64,000 bases of DNA from Pseudomonas sp. PB120. Its GTDB lineage: Bacteria > Pseudomonadota > Gammaproteobacteria > Pseudomonadales > Pseudomonadaceae. The notes beneath the pieces were generated by a model, which was not told the origin of the DNA, searched no databases, and saw only the letters and a list, made by a program, of their open reading frames with translations. Where the stretch lies: NCBI RefSeq assembly GCF_009761815.1, contig NZ_RWIN01000033.1:62001-126000 (forward strand), read 5' to 3'. This document shows, in pieces, positions 36,819 to 46,099 of the stretch (position 1 is the first letter of the stretch; each line of letters begins with the position of its first letter). A program made the position numbers and the translations under genes.

Positions 36819-38563
36819 TTCGCCTTACCTTCCAGCACCGGTGGCTCGCCTTGCCAGACCGATTTCAGTCCCGCCGATGCCAGGGTCGAGTGCCGGTCGT
36901 AGACCAACTGCCCTTGCACAAAGGTCAGCAGCACGTTGGTGCGGTGGATGTAGTTGCGTGCCGGCTCGGCGAACAGGTCGCGGTCAATGACAATCAAGTC
37001 CGCCGATTTTCCGACTTCCAGGCTGCCGGTGCTGTGTTCCAGTCCCATGGCGACGGCACCATTGCGGGTGACCACGTTCAGCGCCTGTTCGAGGCTGATC
37101 GGATCACCAAAGCAGGACGGATCGTCGTTCCACGGGTTCTGGCGGGTGACCATGGTTTCCAGCGCCAGCCACGGGTCGATGGACGCCACCGGCCAGTCGG
37201 TGCCCATGACCGCCGTGCCGCCAGCTTCGAGCACGCCTTTGAAGTCATAGATGCGCTTGAGCCGTTCCTGACCGTAACCCGAGCGCGCACCGCTGGCGAA
37301 CGGCGTCGGGTACCAGGCCGCGGGCGAGAACTCGGCAATGACGTTCAGCTCCTTGAAGCGCGGCAGGTTGCCCGGGTGCAGCAACGTACTGTGGGCGCAC
37401 TGGTGGCGCACGCCACTGAAACCATTGCGACGACGCGCTTCGGCCACGGCATCGAGGAACACGTCGGACGCGCCATCGCCGGTGCAATGCGCGATCACCC
37501 GGATCCCCTTGCTGTCCATGTCCACCACCATGTCGGTGATGTGTTCCGGCGTCAGGTTGAGCTTGCCGCGCCAGCTCTTTTCCTCTGGCCATGGTGCCAG
37601 CAGGTACGAAGACTTCGGCTCGACCGTGCCGTCGAAGTGGAACTTCACCGCGTTGGCACTCAGGCGTGCACTGCGGTAGTAGTGACGTTCGCCACTGAGC
37701 AATTCCCAACGACGACGTACCGGAAAAATATCGTCCTGCCAACTGATGGCGGCTTCGATGCGTACGGTCAGTTCGCCGCTGTCGTCCAGTTCTTTCAATG
37801 CCTGCAAACGTTGTTCGCAAACATGAACGTATTTGCTCGCGGTCACGCCACGGGAACTCTGAAAATGCACGCCATCGCGGTAGGCGCGGCGCAGTACGCT
37901 GACCGGTGTCGGTGGCATGGCGGCATGGATCATCGCGTAGGCGCCGTCGATCATCAGGCCGGTGGGTTCACCGGTCAGTTCATCGCGCTCCAGATAGCCG
38001 TTGCGCGGGTCAGCGGTGTGGCCATCGATGCCCGCCAGTTCCAGCGCTTTGGAGTTGACCATCATGGTGCCCCACATGCGGTCGAGCAGCGCCACGGGGC
38101 GGTCCGGCATGACGCTGTCGAGCCAGGCGCGACCCGGCGTCAACCCGGCCTCGCGGAAGGTGTAGCGCACCCAATATTGCCCATAAATCCAGCCGTCACC
38201 CGGATGGGAATCGGCGTAGGCGAGAATGCTTTCGCGCAGTTGTTCGGGCGTCGGGTCTTCGATGCCGACATCGAGGTCATCGCTGTAGCGCGGCGCCAAC
38301 GCCAGGTCGGGGTGCGTGTGCATATCGTGCAGGCCCGGCATGCAGAACGCGCCTTGCAGATCATGCAACACGGTGTTCGGGCCCTTGAACGCCTGCAGCG
38401 CGTCAAGACTGGCGACACCGATCAACTTGCCGTCGCGGATCGCCACGGCCTCGGCCCACGGGTTCGAGGGGTCCTGGGTATAGATGCGACCGTTAGCAAG
38501 GATCAGATCGGCAAAGGTCCCTTGCGCGGAATGGGTCGAGGAAAAGTTGTCGGACTCAGCCAT
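36815..38563 (-). CDS. YtcJ-like metal-dependent amidohydrolase
   Basis: 582 residues, a full-length member of the amidohydrolase_3 (YtcJ/NfdA) group. Features: FADLILANGRIYTQDPSNPWAEAVAIRDGKL at the start, metal histidines H82 and H84 in DMHTHPD, VIAHCTGDGASD, and the C-terminal GTDWPVASIDPW and LEVGKSADLIVID. It hydrolyses an amide or amidine-type bond of an unknown substrate. ATG 38563 follows AAGGTGGCTTAC; a GTG three codons earlier is less likely. Coupled to the COG0523 GTPase downstream. Confidence 0.9.
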   Translation of the reverse strand: MAESDNFSSTHSAQGTFADLILANGRIYTQDPSNPWAEAVAIRDGKLIGVASLDALQAFKGPNTVLHDLQGAFCMPGLHDMHTHPDLALAPRYSDDLDVGIEDPTPEQLRESILAYADSHPGDGWIYGQYWVRYTFREAGLTPGRAWLDSVMPDRPVALLDRMWGTMMVNSKALELAGIDGHTADPRNGYLERDELTGEPTGLMIDGAYAMIHAAMPPTPVSVLRRAYRDGVHFQSSRGVTASKYVHVCEQRLQALKELDDSGELTVRIEAAISWQDDIFPVRRRWELLSGERHYYRSARLSANAVKFHFDGTVEPKSSYLLAPWPEEKSWRGKLNLTPEHITDMVVDMDSKGIRVIAHCTGDGASDVFLDAVAEARRRNGFSGVRHQCAHSTLLHPGNLPRFKELNVIAEFSPAAWYPTPFASGARSGYGQERLKRIYDFKGVLEAGGTAVMGTDWPVASIDPWLALETMVTRQNPWNDDPSCFGDPISLEQALNVVTRNGAVAMGLEHSTGSLEVGKSADLIVIDRDLFAEPARNYIHRTNVLLTFVQGQLVYDRHSTLASAGLKSVWQGEPPVLEGKAK

Positions 38564-38662
38564 GTAAGCCACCTTTTGAGTTCAGTGCGATGGGAAGGTC
38601 CACCGTGCGCCGGGCGCTTCGGGGACCTGGAAATGTTCAGGGTTGTCACGCGCACGCGGCGC

Positions 38663-40267
38663 TTACTCCGCCAGAAACGCGGCAGCGTCCAGTTCGAGCA
38701 TGACCGGTGTTTCCGTGCTAGCGAGTTGGGCCAACAACTCGCGCAGCGTGTGCAGATTGCTGACCGGGTGATGCGGCACGTGGCAGCTGCGGGCCAGGGC
38801 GGCGAAGTCCGGCGTGAGAATGTCCACGCCCACTAACGGCACCGCTTTGGCATTCATGTAGTCGCGAATTTCGGCGTAGCTGGTGTTGTTCCACAGCAGC
38901 AAAATAATGGCTGCGCCCGCCTCTTTGGCGGCGATCAGTTCGGCGCTGGAAAACTGCAATCCACCGTCCCCGACCAGCGCCACCACCGGGCGCAGCGGCC
39001 GGGCCAGTTTGGCGCCGATGGCAGCGGGCAATGCGTAGCCGAGCGTTCCGTACCCCGTCCCGGCGTTGAACCAACTGTCAGGCGTTGGCGCCCGATAGCC
39101 CAGGGCGCCCTGATACACCGGCTGCGTCGAATCACCGACGATCAGCGGCTGCGGCAGGCAGTCACGGACCGTATCGAGCACGGCCTGTAAGCGACTCTGC
39201 TTCGAACTCCAGCCTGCGTGTTCCAGCGCATTGACCTGCGTTACACGGGCACTCGACCACGTTTGAACGGCCTGGCGTTGCGGCAGTTGCGCCAGCAGCG
39301 CACGTAGGCCTTGGTCGGCGTCACCCAACAGACCGACAGCCGCCGGTTGCGCGCCAAGCACCTGCATCGGATCGATGTCCAGACGAATCAGCGGGGCGTT
39401 GAACGTCAAAGGCCCCAGGCCGAAAAAGTCGTAATCGGTTTCGCCCAGTTCGGTACCGACGGCGAGCACCACGTCCGCCTCGGCGATCAATTCGCGACCA
39501 TGGGCTGACGACTGCACGCCATCGAGCAGCAACGGGTGTTCGGGGGGCAGCAGGCCTCGGGCATTGGTGGTCAGCGCGACCGGCGCCTGTAGACGTTCAG
39601 CGAGCAATGTCAGGGCCTCGGCCGCTCGACGGGTGCCACCACCGGCCAGGATCAATGGCCGCTGCGCGTTGTTGATCAGCGCGACGGCGGCATCGATGGC
39701 CGCAGGCGCCGGTGCAGGCGCCGCCGGCAAGGCGCGGGGGCGCAAGTCGAGCCCTTCGGCGGACATGTCCAGCACATCCAGCGGAATTTCAATGTGCACG
39801 GGACGAGGCCGTGTGCAGCCAAACAAGGCAAAGGCACGCGCCAGCACTTCAGGCAATTGGTCCGGGTGCTGCAACGTGTGGCTGAACGCACACACACCGG
39901 CGACCATCGCGCGCTGGTCGGGCAGTTCATGCAGGTGACCATGGCCCAGGCGCAGGTGTTCGCGTCGGTTGCAGGTGGAGATCACCAGCATCGGCACCGA
40001 GTCCGCATAGGCCTGGCCCATCGCGGTAAGAATATTCGTCATCCCGGGGCCGGTGATGATGAAGCAGACACCCGGCTTGCCGCTGGCACGGGCGTAACCG
40101 TCCGCCATGAACCCGGCCCCCTGCTCGTGGCGCGGGCTGATGTGCTTCAGACGACTGCCTTCCAGGCCGCGATAAAGCTCGACGGTGTGCACGCCGGGAA
40201 TGCCGAAGACGGTTTCGACGCCATAGCCTTCCAGCAACTGAACGAGCGCCTGGGCACAACGGGTCAT
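38663..40267 (-). CDS. ThDP-dependent decarboxylase, probable 5-guanidino-2-oxopentanoate decarboxylase
   Basis: 534 residues of the acetolactate synthase/pyruvate decarboxylase fold. The N-terminal domain has the activating glutamate E48 in PRHEQGAGFMADGYAR; the C-terminal domain has the thiamine-diphosphate motif VGDGGLQFSSAELIAAK with NN about 30 residues after GDG. The overall sequence fits the group named 5-guanidino-2-oxopentanoate decarboxylase (AruI of the arginine transaminase pathway), but related acetolactate-type enzymes cannot be excluded. First gene of the minus-strand operon, divergent from a LysR gene. Confidence 0.75.
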   Translation of the reverse strand: MTRCAQALVQLLEGYGVETVFGIPGVHTVELYRGLEGSRLKHISPRHEQGAGFMADGYARASGKPGVCFIITGPGMTNILTAMGQAYADSVPMLVISTCNRREHLRLGHGHLHELPDQRAMVAGVCAFSHTLQHPDQLPEVLARAFALFGCTRPRPVHIEIPLDVLDMSAEGLDLRPRALPAAPAPAPAAIDAAVALINNAQRPLILAGGGTRRAAEALTLLAERLQAPVALTTNARGLLPPEHPLLLDGVQSSAHGRELIAEADVVLAVGTELGETDYDFFGLGPLTFNAPLIRLDIDPMQVLGAQPAAVGLLGDADQGLRALLAQLPQRQAVQTWSSARVTQVNALEHAGWSSKQSRLQAVLDTVRDCLPQPLIVGDSTQPVYQGALGYRAPTPDSWFNAGTGYGTLGYALPAAIGAKLARPLRPVVALVGDGGLQFSSAELIAAKEAGAAIILLLWNNTSYAEIRDYMNAKAVPLVGVDILTPDFAALARSCHVPHHPVSNLHTLRELLAQLASTETPVMLELDAAAFLAE

Positions 40268-40411
40268 GCAGCACCTCTTTGATAATGGGCCAGTCTGGCC
40301 CGATGACGAGTTGAGCTAGTATTGTTGAACCAACCGATACAACAATCGATTTTTTTTGGCCTGACTGTTCGATTTACTTCACCATACTCATTAGTGCAGT
40401 CACGCATGAAC

Positions 40412-40519
40412 TTGTGGCGAGGGAGCTTGCTCCCGCTGGGACGCGTAGCGGCCCCAAAAGCTTTCCAAACGCTTTGCGACTGCTTCGCAGCCGAGCGGGA
40501 GCAAGCTCCCTCGCCACAG
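40412..40519. repeat. REPIN (TGTGGCGAGGGAGC type)
   Basis: TTGTGGCGAGGGAGCTTGCTCCCGCTGGG and its inverted copy, 108 bases, between the divergent decarboxylase and LysR genes. This is a different REP class from the GTAGGAGCGAGC type. Confidence 0.9.
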
Positions 40520-40569
40520 AATTAGCGTTCGCTTAATGTCTGTTTTCTCAACTTTCAGCGGGATGATTT

Positions 40570-41475
40570 ATGCGTTTTCCATCGATGACAGCCCTTCGTG
40601 CCTTGGACGCGGTCGCCCGGCTGGGCAGCGTGTCGGTCGCCGCCCGTGAACTGAACCTGACCCGTAGCGCGATCAGCCACCAGATCAGCAAGCTTGAAGA
40701 ATGCGTCGGTTTCGCCCTCACCGAACGGATCGGCCGTGGGATCGGTTTGACGTATCAGGGCGAACGCTATGCGCGGGAGGTGCACGGGATTCTCATGAAC
40801 TTGCTCGACGCCGGTCAGTTGGTCGACGACCAGGAGATCTCCGGCCGGTTGTGCGTCAGCTGTGCGCCGGGCTTTGCCACGTATTGGCTGTGCCACCACA
40901 TCGGCGCGTTCCTGCGCCAGTACCCGCAAGTGCAATTGCAGCTGATTTCGCCCCGGACACCGGACGACATCAGCAACCCCGGCGCCGATCTGTTCATTAC
41001 CTACGGGATTGGCGACTGGACGGAGATGGTCGTTGAAGAAATCGTAGCGCTGCGCTTTTTCCCGGTGTGCAGCCCGCGTTTGATCAACGCACTGGGCGGC
41101 CTGAAGAACCCGCAGGAACTCAGCGCCTACCCGTTGCTGCACATGACCGACTACTCGGACTGGCGCGTCTGGCTGACCGCCGCCGGTGCCTCGGGGGTCA
41201 ACGCGGTGAGCGGAATACTGTTCTCCGATGCGCATTGCGCGCAGTCGGCGTGCATTGCCGGCCAGGGCATCGCCATCGGCGACAATCTGATCAGCGGCGA
41301 TGCGCTGTCCAAGGGTTTGCTGGTGCGTCCGTTCGACATCACCATCGACCTGCACCGTGGCTATTACCTGGCCGCCGACCCGCAAAAGGCCGAACGCGCG
41401 GTGGTCCAGGCCTTCAGTAACTGGGTCAAGACCCAACTCCAGTCGTCCCGCCAAACCTGGCAAGACACCCTCTGA
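40570..41475 (+). CDS. LysR-family regulator, GcvA-like
   Basis: 301 residues. The start MRFPSMTALRALDAVARLGSVSVAARELNLTRSAISHQI is the GcvA-type winged helix; the effector domain follows from about 90. ATG 40570 is used. It stands between the minus-strand catabolic operon and the plus-strand ABC transporter, so it is the likely regulator of both. Confidence 0.92.
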   Translation: MRFPSMTALRALDAVARLGSVSVAARELNLTRSAISHQISKLEECVGFALTERIGRGIGLTYQGERYAREVHGILMNLLDAGQLVDDQEISGRLCVSCAPGFATYWLCHHIGAFLRQYPQVQLQLISPRTPDDISNPGADLFITYGIGDWTEMVVEEIVALRFFPVCSPRLINALGGLKNPQELSAYPLLHMTDYSDWRVWLTAAGASGVNAVSGILFSDAHCAQSACIAGQGIAIGDNLISGDALSKGLLVRPFDITIDLHRGYYLAADPQKAERAVVQAFSNWVKTQLQSSRQTWQDTL

Positions 41476-41508
41476 AACCCCGCAATGTATTTTTGTGACG
41501 GCCGCCTT

Positions 41509-41645
41509 TGTGGTGAGGGGATTTATCCCCGATGGGTGGCGAAGCCGCCCCAAAATCTGCCACCCCCGCTTTAACAGGTACACCGCGTTATCGGGTGTTG
41601 GGGGCCGCTTCGCGGCCCATCGGGGATAAATCCCCTCACCACAAA
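41509..41645. repeat. REPIN (GTGGTGAGGGGATTTATCCCC type)
   Basis: TGTGGTGAGGGGATTTATCCCCGATGGG and the inverted CCATCGGGGATAAATCCCCTCACCACA, with further internal palindromes GGCGAAGCCGCC and GGCCGCTTCGCGGCC. It belongs to a third REP class. Confidence 0.9.
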
Positions 41646-41763
41646 GCCGCACGCCTCCAGTTTGTGTTGTAAATGAAGGCTGGAGATTGAGTAATAAAAC
41701 TAACCAATATGGGCAAAATAATTCCATTGATGTAGCGATATTTTTAACAATAATGAGCCCAAA

Positions 41764-41804
41764 GCCCCTGCCGGATTTGCATCCGCCCTCGCACGCCTCG
41801 GGGC
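41764..41804 (+). promoter_or_regulatory. Possible structured leader of the ABC operon
   Basis: GCCCC (41764-41768) pairs with GGGGC (41800-41804), enclosing a second stem CGGAT-TTGC-ATCCG (41772-41785). It ends 22 bases before the GTG start. There is no T run, so it is not an ordinary terminator; it may be a regulatory RNA fold. No known class recognised. Confidence 0.35.
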
Positions 41805-41826
41805 AATAAAAAGAGGAATATTCATC

Positions 41827-42912
41827 GTGTCCAGCGGTTCTGCGATTCAGCTCAGCGCACAAGGTATCAGCCAGTATTACGGTCGTTTCGCGGCGCTGGA
41901 TAACGTCGATCTTGACGTTCGCCAAGGCGAATTCCTGACCCTGCTGGGCCCGTCCGGCTCCGGTAAAACCACCTTGCTGATGATCCTCGCCGGCTTCCTC
42001 AGCCCGACTTCGGGCAAGTTGATGGAACACGGCGTGGACATCATCAAGCGCTCGGCCGAGAAGCGAAACTACGGCATGGTGTTCCAGGGTTATGCGCTGT
42101 TCCCGCACATGAGCGTGGCTGATAACGTGGCCTATCCGCTGCGCATCCGCAAAGTCGCCGCCGAGGAGCGCCAACGCCGGGTCAAGCACATCCTGGAAGT
42201 GGTCGGGCTGGGCGCGCACATGCACAAGAAGCCGGCCGAACTGTCCGGTGGCCAGCAACAGCGCGTCGCGATTGCCCGGGCGCTGGTGTTCGAACCGGAT
42301 TTGCTGTTGCTCGACGAACCGCTGTCGGCACTCGACAAAAACCTGCGCGAACAGCTGCAAACCGAACTGCAACGCATCCATCGCCAGGTGGGCACCAGCT
42401 TCGTCTTTGTGACCCACGATCAGAACGAAGCGTTGGCGCTGTCCTCGCGCATCGCGATCTTCAATCACGGCAAGCTGACCCAGGTCGACACGCCGGAAAA
42501 CATCTACAACCGCCCCGAGAGCCGTTTCGTCGCCGAGTTCCTCGGCAAGATGAACCTGTTCCCGCTGGTGGACATGACCCGCAACGGCCCGACCGCCAGC
42601 GGTCGCTGCGGCAACAGCGTGTTGCATGCCCTCGCACCCAATCCGCTGAATGCCCAGCCGACGGTACTCGCCGTGCGCCCCGAGCACATGGAACTGCACA
42701 GCGACTGCCCGTCCCTGGACGGTTACAACGTGATGCCCGCGCAACTCACCGACAAGGTCTATCAGGGTTCCAGCACTCACCTGGCGCTCAAGGTCGATGG
42801 CGTGCCCGTCAACCTGTCGGTACCCGGTAATCATCCGGGCGCCCTGATGCCCAGCGGTGCGCCGGTATGGCTGAGCTGGCCGGTACAGCAAAGCTTCCTG
42901 CTGCAGGCCTGA
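41827..42912 (+). CDS. ABC transporter ATP-binding protein, PotA-like
   Basis: 361 residues. Walker A GPSGSGKTT, Q-loop VFQGYALFPHMSV, signature LSGGQQQRVAIARAL, Walker B LLLLDEPLSALD, H-loop VTHD, then a TOBE domain from about 280. It powers uptake of a polyamine- or opine-like solute with the binding protein and two permeases downstream. The start is GTG 41827 with AGAGGAA upstream; the protein begins normally for the family. Confidence 0.94.
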   Translation: MSSGSAIQLSAQGISQYYGRFAALDNVDLDVRQGEFLTLLGPSGSGKTTLLMILAGFLSPTSGKLMEHGVDIIKRSAEKRNYGMVFQGYALFPHMSVADNVAYPLRIRKVAAEERQRRVKHILEVVGLGAHMHKKPAELSGGQQQRVAIARALVFEPDLLLLDEPLSALDKNLREQLQTELQRIHRQVGTSFVFVTHDQNEALALSSRIAIFNHGKLTQVDTPENIYNRPESRFVAEFLGKMNLFPLVDMTRNGPTASGRCGNSVLHALAPNPLNAQPTVLAVRPEHMELHSDCPSLDGYNVMPAQLTDKVYQGSSTHLALKVDGVPVNLSVPGNHPGALMPSGAPVWLSWPVQQSFLLQA

Positions 42913-43002
42913 AGTCGCCCGCGACTTTCATCACCAAGCTCTCCCCTAATGACAACAACAAGGCGACTGCCCTGAGGGACACCCGCCAACTGAGGACGTG
43001 CA

Positions 43003-44115
43003 ATGAGCCAGGATCATCAACGCGACTGCATTGAAGTGCTGATCGAAAAAGCCCGAGGCGGGCAGATCAACCGTCGGACCTTCATGCAGGCCATGGGACT
43101 GTTGGCCGCGGTGCCGCTGGCCCTGCGCAGTGGCATCAGCTGGTCGGCCGACAAGCCGCTGGTGGTGGTCAACTGGGGTGGCGACGCCCTGAACGCGTTC
43201 CGCTCGGCGTGGACCGAGACCTTCACCAAGAACACCGGCCTCCAGGTGCGGATCGATGGCGCCGGCCCGACCGAGGGCGCGATCCGCTCGCAGCTCGCCA
43301 GCGGCCAGCCGAGCTGGGACGTGGTGGATGTCGAGAGCTACAGCGCCCTCGTGCTGGGCCGCGAAAAGATCGTGCAACCGCTGGATTACAACGTGATCAA
43401 GCGCGACCAGGTCGCGCCGGCGCTCGCCTCCGACTTCGGCATCGCCAGTTATCAGTTCAGCTACGTCATGGCCTGGGACAGCGCCAAATTCGGCGACAAC
43501 GGCCCGAAAACCTGGGCCGATTTCTGGGACGTCAAGAAATTCCCGGGCAAGCGCACGCTGTACAAATGGATGAACGGGATGCTCGAAGCGGCGTTGCTGG
43601 CCGACGGTGTTCCCGCTGATCAGCTCTACCCGCTGGACGTGCCACGGGCGATGAAAAAGATCGATGAGATCAAACCCCACGTGCTGTCGTTCTGGAGTTC
43701 GGGTGCCGAGAGTCAGCAGTTGATGGTCGACGGCGAAGTGTCGGTCGGCGCCATCTGGCATACCCGCGCCAAACTGCTCAGTGAAGACACCGACAACCGT
43801 GTGCGCTGGAGCTTCGACAACGGTTTTATCAACTCCAGCAGCTGGGCCGTGTTGCAAGGCAACCCGGCGGGCACGCAGCCGGCCATGCAGTTCATCCAGC
43901 ATGCGTTGCAACCTGAAGGCCAGCTCAAACTGTTCGAGTTGCTGGGTAACGGACCGTCGAACAGCGCGACCGAAAAACTCATGTCGGCTCAGCAACTGAA
44001 GGCCAACTGCGCCTCGCCAGAGAACCTGAAAAAACAGATCGCCCTCAATGCCCAGTGGTACGCCGACAACTACTCCAAAGCCCTGGAAGAGTATTTGACG
44101 CGCTTGTCCAAGTGA
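43003..44115 (+). CDS. Periplasmic solute-binding protein, PotD-like
   Basis: 370 residues. A twin-arginine-type export signal, INRRTFMQAMGLLAAVPLALRSG, precedes VVVNWGGDALNAFRSAWTETFTK, the usual start of polyamine/spermidine-type (SBP_bac) binding proteins; YVMAWDSAKFG and WADFWDVKKFPGKRTLY follow. It would capture the substrate for the ABC importer. Its place next to amidohydrolase and guanidino-acid decarboxylase genes suggests a guanidino or polyamine-like ligand. Confidence 0.92.
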   Translation: MSQDHQRDCIEVLIEKARGGQINRRTFMQAMGLLAAVPLALRSGISWSADKPLVVVNWGGDALNAFRSAWTETFTKNTGLQVRIDGAGPTEGAIRSQLASGQPSWDVVDVESYSALVLGREKIVQPLDYNVIKRDQVAPALASDFGIASYQFSYVMAWDSAKFGDNGPKTWADFWDVKKFPGKRTLYKWMNGMLEAALLADGVPADQLYPLDVPRAMKKIDEIKPHVLSFWSSGAESQQLMVDGEVSVGAIWHTRAKLLSEDTDNRVRWSFDNGFINSSSWAVLQGNPAGTQPAMQFIQHALQPEGQLKLFELLGNGPSNSATEKLMSAQQLKANCASPENLKKQIALNAQWYADNYSKALEEYLTRLSK

Positions 44116-44125
44116 GCCATCGACC

Positions 44126-44998
44126 ATGAATATGACCCTGACCTCAACCCTGACCAAACCCAAGCCCCGGTTCAGCTCGCCGGGCCTGGAGCGAGGGTTG
44201 CTGCTGTTTCCGCTGCCGGTGTTGCTGCTGATTTTCTACGTGCTGCCGTTTCTGGGCGTGGTGGGTTGGAGCTTCTCGCTGCCGACGCCGGGCATCGAGC
44301 AATACCAGCGCATCGCCACCGACCCGGCCATCCACGAGATGCTCTGGCGCACCTTGCGTTTGTGCATGACCGTGAGTTGTCTGGCGTTGCTGATCGGTTA
44401 CCTGCTGGCCTACTGCTGGGTGTTCAGCCCGCCGTTCTGGCAGCGCGTGGTGGAAATCTGCATCTTCATTCCGTTCTGGATTTCGGTACTGGTCCGGGCG
44501 TTCGGCTGGTTGATCGCCTTGCGCAGCAACGGCGCGCTCAACGAAGGGTTGATGGGCATGGGGCTGATCGATCAACCGCTGCAACTGAGCCGCAATGAAA
44601 TTGGCGTGGTCATCGGCATGCTTCACGTGATGATTCCGTACGCCGTGTTCCCGTTGCTGTCGAGCATGCGTCAACTCGACCAGCGCATCCTCATGGCCTC
44701 CCGCGGCTTGGGTGCCGGTGCTTTTCGCACCTTCTGGCAAGTGCTGCTGCCGCAGACACTGCCGGGCATGCTGGGTGCGTTCATCATGGTCTTCGTGTTC
44801 TGCCTGGGCTTCTTCATCACCCCGGTTTTGTTGGGCGGCGGGCAAACGGTGATGATTGCCGAATACGTGTTCCTGCAAATGTTCCAGACCAGTAACTGGG
44901 GCTTGGGCGCGGCACTCAGCGTGGTGCTGCTGGCTCTGGTCAGCGCATTGATCTGGGTGTTGCTGAAAATCACCCGCGTGAACCGACTGGTCGGCTGA
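44126..44998 (+). CDS. ABC transporter permease, PotB-like
   Basis: 290 residues with six predicted membrane segments. The EAA loop lies at about 190-210 (MASRGLGAGAFRTFWQVLLPQTLPG). It forms the translocation path with the next gene and is powered by the PotA-like ATPase. It lies ten bases after the binding-protein gene and eight before the second permease. Confidence 0.93.
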   Translation: MNMTLTSTLTKPKPRFSSPGLERGLLLFPLPVLLLIFYVLPFLGVVGWSFSLPTPGIEQYQRIATDPAIHEMLWRTLRLCMTVSCLALLIGYLLAYCWVFSPPFWQRVVEICIFIPFWISVLVRAFGWLIALRSNGALNEGLMGMGLIDQPLQLSRNEIGVVIGMLHVMIPYAVFPLLSSMRQLDQRILMASRGLGAGAFRTFWQVLLPQTLPGMLGAFIMVFVFCLGFFITPVLLGGGQTVMIAEYVFLQMFQTSNWGLGAALSVVLLALVSALIWVLLKITRVNRLVG

Positions 44999-45006
44999 GG
45001 TTACTT

Positions 45007-45834
45007 ATGAACACCCATCGCACAAGCCTGAGTACCCGGCTGCTGGCCGTGATCGCCATGGCCTTCATGCTGTTCCCGTTGCTGACGGTCATTCCGGTGT
45101 CCTTCACCAGCAAACGCTTCCTGTCGATGCCGGAAGGCAACTGGTCGCTGCGGCACTACGAAGCACTGGTCAGCAACCCTGACTGGTTCCACGCGATCAG
45201 CCAGAGCCTGACCATTGCCTTCGCCACCAGCGTGATCGCCACGTTGTTGGCCGTCAGTTTCAGCCTCGGCATCTGGTACATGCGCTCAAAACTGGCCACG
45301 GCACTGATCGGCCTGGTGCTGTTGCCGATGGCGATTCCGCCGGTGATTTCGGCGCTGGTGCTGTACTTCATGGAAACCAAACTTGGGCGCTTCGCACCGG
45401 GGATGGGTTACGACACCCTGACCGGCGTGGTGATCGCCCACGTGATCATGGTGGTGCCGTATGGCGTGGTGACCATGATGGTTGCCCTCAGCCAGATTGA
45501 CCGGCGCATTGAACTCGCCTCACGCAACCTCGGCGCCAGCCTGATGCAGACCACGTTCATGGTGATCCTGCCGAACCTGAAACTGGGCATCGCCTCCACC
45601 GCCCTGCTGGCCTTTGCGCTGTCGTGGGAAGAAGTCGCGGTGACGCTGTTCATCACCAGTGTCAACGTCGATACCTTGCCGAAGCGGATCTGGAGCGGTT
45701 TGCGCGATAACGTTGACCCGAGCGTGGCGGCGATTTCGGTGCTGCTGATCTCGATCACGCTGTTGGTCCTGATTGGCCGGTTGGTGCTTCAGCATCTGGC
45801 GGATAAACGGGTGCAGAAGCTTCTGCACCCGTAG
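45007..45834 (+). CDS. ABC transporter permease, PotC-like
   Basis: 275 residues, six membrane segments, EAA loop ELASRNLGASLMQTTFMVILPNLK. Second permease of the polyamine-type ABC importer. The last codons AAG CTT CTG CAC CCG TAG run into a REPIN: the stop codon TAG is part of its outer sequence GTAGGAGCGAG, so REPIN insertion has set the C-terminus of this protein. Confidence 0.93.
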   Translation: MNTHRTSLSTRLLAVIAMAFMLFPLLTVIPVSFTSKRFLSMPEGNWSLRHYEALVSNPDWFHAISQSLTIAFATSVIATLLAVSFSLGIWYMRSKLATALIGLVLLPMAIPPVISALVLYFMETKLGRFAPGMGYDTLTGVVIAHVIMVVPYGVVTMMVALSQIDRRIELASRNLGASLMQTTFMVILPNLKLGIASTALLAFALSWEEVAVTLFITSVNVDTLPKRIWSGLRDNVDPSVAAISVLLISITLLVLIGRLVLQHLADKRVQKLLHP

Positions 45835-45930
45835 GAGCGAGCTCGCTCGCGATGGACGTCAACGATAACGCTGACAGCCTGACGCCCCGCGGTGTTCTGT
45901 CGTCCATCGCGAGCAAGCTCGCTCCTACAG
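45831..45930. repeat. REPIN overlapping the permease stop codon
   Basis: GTAGGAGCGAGCTCGCTCGCGA at the left and the inverted TCGCGAGCAAGCTCGCTCCTAC at the right. The first bases form the stop codon of the upstream permease. An adjoining palindrome CGGGTGCAGAAG-CTTCTGCACCCG (45808-45831) could help end transcription. Confidence 0.92.
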
Positions 45931-46043
45931 GCGGGTGCAGAACGATTGCGTCATTGTGAGCGTCCAGCGGAATCGGCAAAAACTTGAGCAGCCGGTCGGT
46001 GGGCCGTGACAACGTCGCCCCGGTCCAATAGATTAGGCGACCT

Positions 46044-46064
46044 GAAAAAGCCCTGTGCTTTTTC
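46044..46064 (+). terminator. Possible weak terminator hairpin
   Basis: GAAAAAGC-CCTGT-GCTTTTTC. The stem is low in GC and the T run is inside it, so its efficiency is uncertain; it may end the ABC operon. Confidence 0.35.
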
Positions 46065-46099
46065 GCCCCAATTCAAGTTAAAGAAGTAGTGAAATTTCA

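Noticed and set aside
36806..38836. A 676-codon plus-strand frame
   Set aside because: Antisense shadow of the YtcJ-like amidohydrolase.
40555..42891. A 778-codon open frame on the minus strand
   Set aside because: It runs antisense through the LysR gene, a REPIN and the ABC ATPase, which have clear motifs. High GC at third positions creates such shadows.
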